Positions 49,647 to 59,775 of a stretch of 64,000 bases of DNA are shown here, in pieces (position 1 is the stretch's first letter; each line of letters begins with the position of its first letter). A program made the translations under genes and the position numbers. The notes below the pieces were generated by a model, which was given only the letters and a program-made list of their open reading frames with translations, was not told where the DNA came from and made no database searches. The stretch is from Colias croceus. Taxonomy: Eukaryota; Arthropoda; Insecta; Lepidoptera; Pieridae. The stretch covers positions 9,300,001 to 9,364,000 of the forward strand of contig NC_059542.1 in NCBI RefSeq assembly GCF_905220415.1. The letters run 5' to 3'.

Positions 49647-49733
49647 GACCGAGACATTTTATCTCCACCGGGAATCGAACCCAGGACCCCTTGATTCTAC
49701 GCTCACGCGTCGACCACTGTACCAAGTAACGTA
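49647..49733 (-). mobile_element. tRNA-derived SINE head
   Basis: On the minus strand it has acttggtacagtggtcgacg (A-box region) and gggttcgattcccgg (B-box), then 'tctcggtc'. It is the same family as 2877-3048 but keeps the tRNA-like head and has lost most of the body and the tail. Confidence 0.6.
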
Positions 49734-50008
49734 AGCCTAATGATGGAAATTAAATGGCTTCAGAAACCATCCATATTTATAACTAACATTGGCACTGACC
49801 CAAAAGGAACTATTGAATAACAGTAATCAATATAGAACGTTTCTTAAGACAGCGTTATATAAATAAATGTTATTTTAGGAGTATGATTTATCGATAAAAG
49901 TCCCGTTGTTTTTGTATGATTCAATGGGGTTTCAGGCTTTCTTATAACTGTTTGTAATAATTTATGAAAAATAACAAATGTTCCAGTGGTCAATTCATCT
50001 TAATACAA

Positions 50009-50213
50009 ACTAGCTTACCGCCCGCGGCTTCGTCCGCTTTGTCTAAAGCCTTATAAATTATATTAATAATTTATTAAAATAACTAAAACCTTCCTCTTGA
50101 ATCACTCTATCTATTAAAAAAACCGCTTCAAAATCCATTGCGTAGTTTTAAAGATTTAAGCATACAAAGGGACATAGGTACAGAGAAAGCGACTTTGTTT
50201 TATACTATAGTGA
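50009..50213 (-). mobile_element. Helitron-like element, fourth subfamily
   Basis: The minus strand starts TCACTATAGTATAAAACAAA after A and ends gccgcgggcggtaagCTAG plus T. The body matches 19904-20094, with a small internal AT-rich expansion at about 50057-50078. Confidence 0.75.
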
Positions 50214-50796
50214 TGACATATCGTTTTACCACAAAATAATGATTATGTTAATGTTATAAACAGACTAAAGGACACGATAATATTATTTCAAGAGAGCTAA
50301 CAAAATCTTTGTGTAAAGCTAGTACTCACAAGAAAATTTTACGAATAAGGTTGTTTATATTATGCTTATGTTTCTTATAAAAACTTCATTGATTGATTAT
50401 TCATGAAATGTATATGTGCTTTGTAGACGAAATAATTGGCGTAGCGGTTATTCTACTGAGTCAGACTTTGCTATATTTTTCTAGCGTAGTACTAGATTTG
50501 AATTACAGATCTGTATACATTTATGCAATACATTAAGTTATATTCATATTATTCATTCTAATTTTGTATATTATTCATATTATAGAAAACTTATCACTGT
50601 TAATTCTTGACGCGTAGAGATTTATAGGTTTATAGGCACTCAACCTAAACGCTTCAATAAATTTGAGTCAGGCAGGCTTCATTGTTTCCTTTGATAATTC
50701 TCGATTTTAACTATTTTATCACAAAATATAAAAGGAAGTGAATAATTTAGTAATGTTTTAGTATCTTGTCCTTTATATACCTATCATATTTATACC

Positions 50797-50910
50797 TCAA
50801 AGGCCGGCAACACATTCGTGGTGGCCCTAACATCGCGAATGCTCAGGCGGCGGGCATCACTTTCCATCAGGTGACTCGCCAGCTCGTGTGCCTGCTTAAG
50901 CGATAAAAAA
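50797..50910 (+). mobile_element. SINE/LINE tail-like dispersed repeat
   Basis: The sequence caaaggccggcaacacattc, then gcgggcatcactttccatca and ggtgactcgccagctcgtgt, is a block I recall as common in Lepidoptera, usually followed by an A-rich run as here (ataaaaaa at 50903-50910). It is probably the 3' part of a retroposon. One copy only in this window. Confidence 0.5.
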
Positions 50911-51458
50911 GCAATGCATGTGGCCATCTTTATATGATACCTTCTAATCCAATCTACAAAATCTTATCGAGTCAAAACATACTAAATAAGATTATTGTCC
51001 TGCAAATTCCCAAACGTATGACACTGTAAATATTTAAAACAATCCCCTGCCGGCTGCCTCCAGTGCTGCTTATAATGCGGTAAGCATCCAAGAATCAGGG
51101 TACATATCTGTCCAAATAATTTCGAGGTTTGGGAAAACATTTTCGCTTTGGATTCAGGCTAAAAGTGCCATCGCCGATAATAGTCTATCGGACGATCACA
51201 GCGCTCTTGGAATATTAATAACGCAGTCCTCAATCCCTTAAGAAATCCCTTGGAAAAGAAAACAACCGAAATAAGGTTTGGTGCTGGATAATTTTATGTC
51301 CCGAGTTGGAATTTTGTTGTCGCTTCTGCAATTTCGTTTATACACAATTTTAGTAACCGCATTACGTTCTTTAAAGTGCTGGAAAGTATTTTTCTTTACG
51401 TTTGTTATGTTTAAAATTTTATCGAATTGATATAGGCGTCTAGTAGCTGTATGGTACT
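50911..51458. other. Non-coding DNA with a GC-richer patch
   Basis: 51040-51240 is less AT-rich (cccctgccggctgcctccag, tgccatcgccgataatagtc) without an open frame I would call. It could be conserved intronic or regulatory sequence, or a very old repeat. Confidence 0.3.
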
Positions 51459-51668
51459 CTAGCTGTTCCCCGCGGTTTTACCCGCATTGCTCCGCGCCTG
51501 TTAGTCTTAGCGTGATGATATAGCCTATAGCCTTCCTCGATAAATGGGCTATCTAACACCGAAATAATTTTTCAAATCGGACCAGTGGTTTCTGAGATTA
51601 GCGCGTTCAAACAAACAAACAATCAAACAAATAAACAAAATCTTCAGCTTTATAGTATATTTTTGATT
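51459..51668 (-). mobile_element. Helitron-like element, second subfamily, diverged ends
   Basis: The body matches 7568-7757 and 21738-21915 (cctgttagtcttagcgtgat, tcctcgataaatgggctatc). The 3' CTAG is followed by A instead of T. The 5' end includes an expanded (caaa)n run at 51609-51640 and has lost a clear TCTATACTA start. Confidence 0.65.
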
Positions 51669-54600
51669 GAATGTACTTTAATGACCCATGTGAAAGTATT
51701 AAGAAGATTTTGAACTCAATTACGAACTCTTCTTTTGTTACATTATCCAGAATAATTACTAAAATTCCCTCTTAGTTACTATAATATTTATGCAGATCAG
51801 CGCTAATTAAGCTGCAACTGAGTTGTTAAATTATTCCACTTTACGAAGTAGGGAAGTCCTTACAGTTACTAAATTGGGTAGATTTTAGAAACTTTTTGTG
51901 TCATTATCTGTTTGTTATTTGGAAAATCACAGATCATTAAAAGGGTAACTTTTAGCGACTACACACACGGTAATCTTAATCCAGCAGGCTGAAGATTGAT
52001 AATTAATTTACTTATTAGGAATGTAAAATTATTGATACTTACAGTATTTTTTACTGTATACATTGATTTAAGGATAGGATATTTACATATAAAATAGACA
52101 TTACTTATACATATTTTCTTATAGGAACACATATGAAGGACACACATTTGTTTTTAGTTTATTGTGTTTTATTATGATCATTCTAAAATATTTTCTATCC
52201 ACATGTAATTCTTTTATAGATAATAATGCGCTTTATTTCCAAAACAAACCTTTAAAGACGATGCCATTATTTCAACTAATTTTCTACCTTTTCAGAGATT
52301 GTCAACGCAACCTTTTTATATTTTTTTATCCCAAGACACTGGTTATAAATAGCGTTATTTTTCTTTGTCTTACAAAAATTGTCCGCCATTTATTTGAAAA
52401 CGCAATAGAATAATCAAATAATAGAAGGAAAGTCAAATTTCCCGAGAGAGTATTTAATTTAATTCTTTTACAGCCGTCGCTGGAGTGTCGATATGCGGAT
52501 TTATATTTAAGTACCTGGCGTTGGAATAATATATTGCGTATACTTTATATTTGAATTTTGATATGAACATATTATAATTTCTTTCTATGAATCTCTCCAA
52601 TAGCCATTCTTTATTATAATATGGCAAAAAATAAAATAGTACTTTTTGTAGGTACTAAAAAAATAGCATAAAAATGCTAGGTATTATCTTTTACTAAGTT
52701 GCTTTTATCAAATATACTAATTGTGTAAAACAGGATGAATTTTGAGAAGGCATTTTCATCAAAATACGAGATCTAGTTTGACAGAAAAATATCATACAAG
52801 TACTAACTCATTAAAAATTACGAACTTATTAATTTGTAAAATTAAACGTAATTTTTTTTATAAGGTATATACTCGTCGAACCAAACAGAAGGGTATAAAC
52901 ATCCGCATATCAAACACAGGAAGCAATAGCCGGTAATGTTTCGCCCGGTAATAAAACTGGGCTTAACTAAACATAATCCGATTGCCACGTAATCTACACG
53001 AGCGATTTGTAATCACGGCAACATTAACATCAAGCTTACTAATGTTATAAATCAACGCAAATGGACTATGGGTTTCCCACTATCAATACAGTAATGGCTA
53101 TCATTGACAGAGCTAATATCTACTATCAATTAATTGCCTAGATAAATGTTTGAGTACAGTGTCATCAATTTGAATTGCATTATTGGTTATGCTAAGGCGT
53201 CTTAACGGATAAATGGGGTCGAGTAGAATGTAGGTTTGGATAAAGGAAGTTAAGGACGTGTGAGGCTTTATGTCGCACTACATTCGAGCTGTCTTAACGT
53301 TTAGATTGTACAAGCCAGTTGCAGGCGAGAAGTGTGAACGGTATTACAATAGCTTAACTTGATTCTTGCACTGTCTTCTTGTTATGCCTGGACATTGGAC
53401 ATATAAACTGAAAATCCATACTTCCTACTCTTTGTATGACGTATGGACAGTAACAGCGACAAGTTTATAGTAGTTAGTAGGTAGTTATCTGAACGCAGGA
53501 ACTCTATATTTCGTAGCGATAATTTCACATCTGATATAAAACAACAAAAATAAAACACACCAATAGTTTTATTAGACTTTACTCGCTCAGTTCAAGTTTA
53601 TAATTTTCTTTCTCCAGAATAATTGCTTCCCCTAAGAGCAACAATTTCAACGCAGACTTTGTAATATGGTATACAGAATCCGCTGTTATCAGAAGATCTT
53701 CAAGTGATGAATGAGGTTGGAAATTGGTTCAGTCTCCAGGATTGGATGAGTCTACTTCATTAAGCTATATTTTCTTTTAGACTTCACGTTGTATTTGCTC
53801 TTTCATGATTCTGAGCAGCTTGCTAAATTTTATTACTGTAGTTTTATGTTATTCTGTTTATTGATTTATCGAGCAATTTGCGTGTGATTGTTCAGAGTGT
53901 GACATGGTTAATTAAAGTTATTAAGGTTATCTTCTGGTAGATTGGGTATTATTTAATGCAAGGAAATGTTAAACAAACCACTTTTATATATCATCATTCG
54001 TTTATTTAATTGTATTTTAAAGAACTGGTACATTATATTTTATAAGATAATGTTATCGTAATAATGAATTAAAAATACGATTTAACTCTATTTCATAAGA
54101 ACGTTAATATATCAATAAAGTGTTTGTATTAGATAAGTAGCATCATATCAGTATTTGCAATCATTATCTACGCAAAAATATCAAGCACTAAACATTGATC
54201 TTAATCAATTAAAACGGAGCTGTATTTCGTTCCCATAGAGTCCAATTCAAAGTAACAATAGTATCGCTATCGTGGAGAACAGAATTGCGGGAAATTTGCT
54301 CTCGTTTGTTGCTATTACTGCAATATGTGACAATTGCAGAACGCTTTCGATTATATTAGACAACTCTAGCTAGCATATTTGTGTTCCGGCTTTAGTTACG
54401 GTAAAGAGCTAATTCGCTTCAATTAAAAGTATCAAAATTACTTATATACATGCTATACTCAGGCCAGAATATTACATAGATTATGTGTCTCTTACATAAC
54501 TCTATTAAAGCTCAAATATTAATCGTTTCCAATTGAGTAAAATTAAAAAAATCGTATTATCATACAAGCTGTTACCTAATAACGTTCTTTTAAATTCTTA

Positions 54601-55495
54601 AGTTGTTAAATTCTTTACTGTTCTTTTAAAAGCTCTAGTATATTTTAAACAGAATGTTAATTTCTAATCACAATCTTAATATCAAAGCTTACTGCAAACG
54701 TAACAAACAGATAAAGAACCAAAGTTACATTCGCATAGCACTAAAGGAAAAAAAACAAAAAAAACACAGTATAAATTGCGTGTACCCTTCAAATAAAGTA
54801 AATGTATCCAACACATCCCGATAGTTCAGGGTCGCTAGTTTGTAATATGTAAATCTCAACGCTGACGGAAGCAAGTGCCTATGGCCAATCCCAGGACAGG
54901 ATCCTTCGCCAGTCCGTCAGGAAGGCATAGTAATCTTATCTAACTGGATACATTTAAAGTCGTTTTCCATATAAATTGCTCGTGGCTTGTAATATGGATC
55001 GCGAAAAGAGACTATGGCTCGCGTGGGAATGCCCTACTGAAGGTTTATTAGGCCAGTGCTGTAAAGATTATGGGAACAAGTTTTATTTTGCTGAGGGATT
55101 TACGAGGGTTTCACGAGTCGAAGGGTAAGGTTACTGCTTTAAATTTTTATGTTATGCTTAATGAATATTAAACGGAGTTTAGCTTGATTGGTTTGGTTGT
55201 GGAGATTACCTTACCACACGGTAAGTTGTGAATGTTTTTAGCCATTAATGATGAATATTAGTTGCACCTGTGAATTTGAGATTGGGTCTTGGTGAAATTA
55301 TAACTAATTATGCGTCTATTTATAATTATTACCATTTAGATAGTACTGTACGTATAAATTTTTTGTTATTATAACAAGCCATTTTCATTTTTATAATAGC
55401 TCCCTCTAGCTCCCTAAAGTTCTACTTAACTTCCTTTTCTGTTGTTATGTCAACCTTTTTAAATAAGTAAATACAGTCGAAAGAATTCTTCTACT
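51669..55495. other. Long AT-rich non-coding stretch
   Basis: No gene is supported. A pyrimidine-rich AG at about 52473 followed by ccgtcgctggagtg resembles an exon start, but no donor or long frame follows. A less AT-rich patch lies at 54830-54940, with short inverted arms ctgacgg/ccgtcag. Confidence 0.4.
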
Positions 55496-55563
55496 GGCTT
55501 GTCTTTTACTTTTCCGAAGCCGTAAGGATATATCCTTACGGCTTGTGTTTTACTTTCCCGAAG
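55496..55563. repeat. 28-bp perfect palindrome inside a direct repeat
   Basis: Positions 55517-55544 form a perfect 28-bp palindrome with no loop, with half-site aagccgtaaggata. A 24-base near-identical direct repeat (ggcttgtcttttacttttcc at 55496 and ggcttgtgttttactttccc at 55540, both continuing to gaag) overlaps each arm. Confidence 0.65.
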
Positions 55564-56548
55564 ATCTTATTCTAACATATATTTTTAAACTCCAAATAAA
55601 AGAGTCTGTAAAATAAAGGTACAATGTACAATATATTTTAACATTAAATTTTTGAAAAATTAGACATGAACCTAGAGCTCCGTCAAAGGCCACTTTATTT
55701 CAGTCACGCGCGGGCTTGTTAATGAAAATAATAGAATAGCAACATCTACCAGGAAACTAAATTCCCGGAACGTGCAACGGTTTCAAATCGTCTACTGATT
55801 GAAAGGTTACACTTCTTAATGAATCCGTTTATAATATCTGGACAACCTGACCTCACCTGAAGCTTGGGCAACTAACTGCTTTTTCAGTCGTTTAAAGGTA
55901 TCTTCCTATTACAAAGTTTCATACTATGACCGTAAAAGGAACGTATCAGGATTCGAAAACGACATGATATTATATTCTACTATTGCCACTAGAGCGTATC
56001 AAAGTCGTATGTATGGATGATTGTTGACGCTCCGTGTGAGTCACGTGATAGTGATCTGTGACGAAACAATACAATTATTTTTTGCCTGATACCTTAATAC
56101 ATGATATATCGTCATAAGTAGTATGATGTTATGTTGTACTGGGTAGAAACTCTAAAGCGTAAAACTGTATCGATTACTATAGGAGCTTAAGTGTTCATTG
56201 AAGGCTCTAATACGTATTGCAGAAAGTATCTTCGTAAACATGTGCTATAGACAATTATTGCTTACTCGACGACGAACATTGGCTCGCATGGTTTTAATAG
56301 AAAGAAAGAAAGAAGAAATAAATTAATACAATTTTTCGGGCTTGTTATTTCTCGTTAAATGTGTGGTCTGTGCTATTTGTTAAAGAAAGCATTTAATCTT
56401 ATGGAGTATTTACTAATGGAATACTAACTACATATATTTGTCTTTACGGTACCAATATTTATTTACAGTTCTACCATCCTGTGACAGTAGTCGGAAAAAC
56501 CTTTAAGGATTGACGAAAATAAATGTTAATGTTATATTGATGAATGAT
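55564..56548. other. AT-rich non-coding DNA flanking the RTE insertion
   Basis: No gene is supported. A short AAGA-type microsatellite occurs at 56302-56318. Confidence 0.4.
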
Positions 56549-56559
56549 TTCATACTTTT
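56549..56559. repeat. RTE target-site duplication, left copy
   Basis: ttcatactttt here is repeated exactly at 59765-59775, bracketing the retrotransposon. Confidence 0.75.
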
Positions 56560-56575
56560 CGTCGTCGTCGTCGTT

Positions 56576-59500
56576 TCAGCCGTGGGACGTCCACTGCTGG
56601 ACAAAGGCCTCCCTCAGGGATTTCCACCACGACCGGTCACCGGCGGCCTGCATCCAGCGGCTCCCTGCCACTCGGACCAGGTCGTCTGTCCATCTTGTGG
56701 GTGGTCGTCCCACGCTTCGTCGTCCAGTACGTGGTCTCCATTCGAGAACCTTTCTGCCCCAACGGCCATCGGTTCTGCGGGCTATGTGCCCAGCCCATTG
56801 CCACTTCAGCGTGCTAATCCGGCGAGCTATGTCGGTGACACCGGTTCTCCTACGGATCTCCTCGTTTCTGATTCGATCTCGTAGGGAAACTCCGAGCATA
56901 GCCCTTTCCATAGCACGTTGAGCGACGCTGAGTTTGTGCACAAGGCCCAGGGTTAGAGACCACGTTTCTGTGCCGTATGTCATCACCGGCAACACACATT
57001 GCTCGAAGACTTTTGTCTTCAGGCACTGAGGGATTTTGGACGAAAAGATGTTATGTAACTTCCCGAACGCTGCCCATCCGAGTCGGATTCGACGATTGAC
57101 CTCTTTCCCGAAGTTGGACCTGCCTAATTGGATGGTTTGTCCGAGGTAGACATATTCGTCAACAACTTCGAGAATAGAGTTTCCAACAGAGACCGGAGTG
57201 GGCACAACATGGACATTTGACATGATTTTCGTCTTGTCCATGTTCATGCTAAGGCCCACTTGTTGTGAAACTCTGTAGAGGTCATCGAGCATTGTATTAA
57301 GGTCTTCCAGGGATTCTGCCATGACTACGATGTCGTCGGCAAATCGAAGATGAGAGATGTACTCGCCATTAATATTGATGCCAAGTCCTTTCCATTCTAA
57401 CAGTTTGAAGGCATCTTCCAAAGCAGCGGTAAAAAGTTTGGGCGAGATCACGTCGCCTTGTCTAACACCGCGCTGCAATGGGATTGCCTTTGTACACTGA
57501 TCTTGTACTCGGACTGACATGGTGGCGTTTTCGTACAAGCTTCTCAATACTTCGATGTACCGATAGTCAATACGGCACCGCTGGAGAGACCTCAACACGG
57601 CCCAGGTCTCGATCGAATCGAAGGCTTTTTCATAGTCCACGAACGCTAAGCATAATGGCAAATTATACTCTTCGGTTTTCTGTATGATTTGCCGCAGCGT
57701 GTGGATGTGGTCTATGGTGCTAAAGCCTTTACGGAAACCGGCTTGTTCGGGAGGCTGGAAGTCATCTAACCTGCGTTCGAGACGATTCGTGATAACCCTT
57801 GAAAACAGCTTATAAACATGACTCAAGAGTGATATCGGTCTGTAGTTCTTCAATAGGGTCTTATCTCCCTTTTTGAAGAATAGAACAACCACACTCCTGC
57901 TCCATGCTTCAGGCGTTGTGCCCTCGAGCAAGGCGGAATTGAATAGCCTCTGGAGCATCCTGAGGATTGGTTTTCCACCCGCTCTCAGAAGCTCAGAGGT
58001 GATTCCATCCTCACCCGGCGCCTTGTTGTTCTTAAGCTGTTTCAGAGCTATCCTAATCTCGTACAGGCTGATGTCCGGGATATCCTCGGTGAAATGTCGG
58101 GTTAGTCGGGCTCTTGGGTCTTTAGCCGGACTATTAACAGGCTTGGCAACTGAGGTGTAAAGCTGCCGGTAGAACCTCTCGACCTCTCCTAATACCTCTG
58201 ACTTGGCCGACACTACTACGCCATGGTCTGTCTTCAGCTTCGTCAGCCGGCTCTGCCCAATAGACATATCTCTTGCAAACACTTTCGAGCCTTGGTTTCG
58301 CTTAATCGCTTCCTCAATGCTTGAAGCATTAAAGGAGCGAATGTCGTGTCGCAGAGATTTAGATATCAGTCTATTGAGCTGCCTATATGACTTAGCATCT
58401 TCAGATGTGCGCAGTGGCATAGAGCGCCGGTCTGCCATAAGTTTCAGAGTGTGGTCTGAGAGTTTTTGCGGGTTTACTTTACGGGTTTTAAAGTGGGACC
58501 CAACCGCGCGGATAGTTTCTACCAGCCTGTTATTTAGATCGTCCACTGAAACGCTACTGTCAAGGCAATCGAAGCGATTTTGCAGTTCCAGTTGAAAGCT
58601 TTCGGGGTTTTGGATTTGTTCATGGCAAGGACGGAGCGTAGACTTCATCAGACGAGATCTCTCACGTTTGACATCGATATTCAAGATGCCTCGTACCATT
58701 CGGTGATCGCTTCCGGTTGTCACCCTGTGGATCACGGAGACATCTTTGAATATTTGTCTTTTCGTGGTCATAATGAAGTCTATCTCATTTTTCGTCTTGC
58801 CGTCGGGGCTGAGCCAGGTCCACTTCCTGTGGGTCGGTTTCTGGAAGAAGGAATTCATCATAAAAAGACCCTCCTTCTCCAGAAAGTCTGCTAGTCTCTG
58901 GCCCCTCGGATTGCGGTGTCCAAATCCAAATTGCCCCACTCTCAACTCATCATCGCCTCTCTTGCCCAACTTTGCGTTGAAATCTCCCATCACAACATTG
59001 AAGTGTGTTTTCGAGGTATGTATGGCCCTACTTATGTCCTCATACATAACCTCCACTTCTTCATCGGAGTGAGCCGAGGTCGGTGCGTAAACCTGTATGA
59101 CCTTCAGCGAATATCTTTGAGATATTCTGAGTATAAGGCACGCAACCCTGCTAGACACACTCTCAATGCTTACGATGTTGTTGACGAGAGATTTGTGGAC
59201 GATAAACCCGATTCCACCTTGGGACTGTTGGTCGCCCTCCCGGTAGAAGAACAAATTACCGGACGTCAACGTTACCGTGTCCTCCCCCTCTCTTCGGACT
59301 TCAGATAACCCTATGACATCCCAGCGTAATTTGCTCAATTCTTCTTCCAGCTCAACAATCTTTTCATCCGTCCTCAATGTGCGTGCATTGTATGTTACCA
59401 GGGCCAGGGGTCGTCGGGAGTGGTAGCCGGATCGCATCCGGTGATTCTTAGCACCCCTTGCCCCGCCGTTACCGTAGCCGCTACCGTAGCCAGGAATAGC

Positions 59501-59620
59501 GGGGCTGCCGGGTACTAGGGGCCTGGTTAAAGGTGTACAATCCATGAGGGGATTTAATGCCAATACTCGCCACGCTTGGCAGGCGGGTTGGCGAGCGCAG
59601 TAGATGTGCATGTAAGTCAC
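56576..59620 (-). CDS. RTE endonuclease/reverse transcriptase, intact
   Basis: The 1014-residue polyprotein cuts chromosomal DNA and copies its own RNA at the nick (target-primed reverse transcription). The endonuclease (exonuclease-endonuclease-phosphatase fold, about 73-312) shows TYNARTL (76-82), GLSEVRRE (104-111) with the catalytic Glu, MGDFNAKLG (211-219), NEIDFIM (278-284) and GSDHRMV (303-309). The reverse transcriptase (about 525-830) shows NYRPISLLS (592-600), VDYEKAFD (661-668), LQRGVRQGDVISP (715-727) and FADD (760-763). The C-terminus (about 875-1014) has TYGTETWSL, RNEEIRRRTG, a tryptophan-containing WQWAGHIARR and GRPPTRWTDD, typical of RTE proteins. There is no frameshift or internal stop. 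The start at 59620 is the most upstream Met; the endonuclease begins only near residue 72, so a later Met (e.g. residue 62) is also possible. Product: one multifunctional protein acting in the cytoplasm and nucleus. Confidence 0.85.
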   Translation of the reverse strand: MTYMHIYCARQPACQAWRVLALNPLMDCTPLTRPLVPGSPAIPGYGSGYGNGGARGAKNHRMRSGYHSRRPLALVTYNARTLRTDEKIVELEEELSKLRWDVIGLSEVRREGEDTVTLTSGNLFFYREGDQQSQGGIGFIVHKSLVNNIVSIESVSSRVACLILRISQRYSLKVIQVYAPTSAHSDEEVEVMYEDISRAIHTSKTHFNVVMGDFNAKLGKRGDDELRVGQFGFGHRNPRGQRLADFLEKEGLFMMNSFFQKPTHRKWTWLSPDGKTKNEIDFIMTTKRQIFKDVSVIHRVTTGSDHRMVRGILNIDVKRERSRLMKSTLRPCHEQIQNPESFQLELQNRFDCLDSSVSVDDLNNRLVETIRAVGSHFKTRKVNPQKLSDHTLKLMADRRSMPLRTSEDAKSYRQLNRLISKSLRHDIRSFNASSIEEAIKRNQGSKVFARDMSIGQSRLTKLKTDHGVVVSAKSEVLGEVERFYRQLYTSVAKPVNSPAKDPRARLTRHFTEDIPDISLYEIRIALKQLKNNKAPGEDGITSELLRAGGKPILRMLQRLFNSALLEGTTPEAWSRSVVVLFFKKGDKTLLKNYRPISLLSHVYKLFSRVITNRLERRLDDFQPPEQAGFRKGFSTIDHIHTLRQIIQKTEEYNLPLCLAFVDYEKAFDSIETWAVLRSLQRCRIDYRYIEVLRSLYENATMSVRVQDQCTKAIPLQRGVRQGDVISPKLFTAALEDAFKLLEWKGLGININGEYISHLRFADDIVVMAESLEDLNTMLDDLYRVSQQVGLSMNMDKTKIMSNVHVVPTPVSVGNSILEVVDEYVYLGQTIQLGRSNFGKEVNRRIRLGWAAFGKLHNIFSSKIPQCLKTKVFEQCVLPVMTYGTETWSLTLGLVHKLSVAQRAMERAMLGVSLRDRIRNEEIRRRTGVTDIARRISTLKWQWAGHIARRTDGRWGRKVLEWRPRTGRRSVGRPPTRWTDDLVRVAGSRWMQAAGDRSWWKSLREAFVQQWTSHG

Positions 59621-59709
59621 GGAACGCTGCTGCCCGTTCCGGTATTAGGTATCCCTTAGTCGCCTCTTACGACACCCACGGGAGGAGATGGGGGAGTGCT
59701 ATTCTTAAA

Positions 59710-59764
59710 CCGGCACCCCACGGTACACCGGCACCCCACGGTACAGGCACCCCACGGTACACGG
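59710..59764 (-). repeat. 5' tandem units of the RTE element
   Basis: Three head-to-tail units lie at 59710-59727, 59728-59745 and 59746-59761. The first two are ccggcaccccacggtaca; the third lacks the first two bases. A trailing cgg follows at 59762-59764. They lie at the extreme 5' end, where non-LTR elements carry internal promoters. A promoter role is inference. Confidence 0.6.
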
Positions 59765-59775
59765 TTCATACTTTT
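59765..59775. repeat. RTE target-site duplication, right copy
   Basis: ttcatactttt is identical to 56549-56559. The flanking bases differ on both sides, so the duplication is exactly 11 bp. Confidence 0.75.

Larger units (their letters stand above)
56560..59764 (-). mobile_element. Full-length RTE-clade non-LTR retrotransposon
   Basis: This 3205-bp insertion is bounded by an exact 11-bp duplication. From 5' to 3' on the minus strand it has three tandem GC-rich units (59710-59764), a 5'UTR of about 90 bases containing cctcttacgacacccacggg (as read on +), and one long ORF. A 16-base 3'UTR of (ACG)n follows (56560-56575). A single ORF with an AP-type endonuclease N-terminal to the reverse transcriptase, a very short 3'UTR and a microsatellite tail are the RTE-clade hallmarks. 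The intact frame and exact duplication indicate a recent insertion. Confidence 0.85.

Noticed and set aside
52460..52540. Exon-like segment after ttcttttacag
   Set aside because: Good acceptor, but the frame compatible with a phase-1 intron ends after about 18 codons with no convincing donor.
56300..56320. AAGA-type simple repeat
   Set aside because: Short microsatellite without notable context.
56510..56921. Two overlapping + strand frames of about 125 codons opposite the RTE 3' end
   Set aside because: They are antisense shadows of the RTE coding sequence, whose motifs are clear on the minus strand.
57478..59308. Six + strand frames of 69-130 codons across the RTE
   Set aside because: All are antisense to the 1014-residue frame and show no domains.
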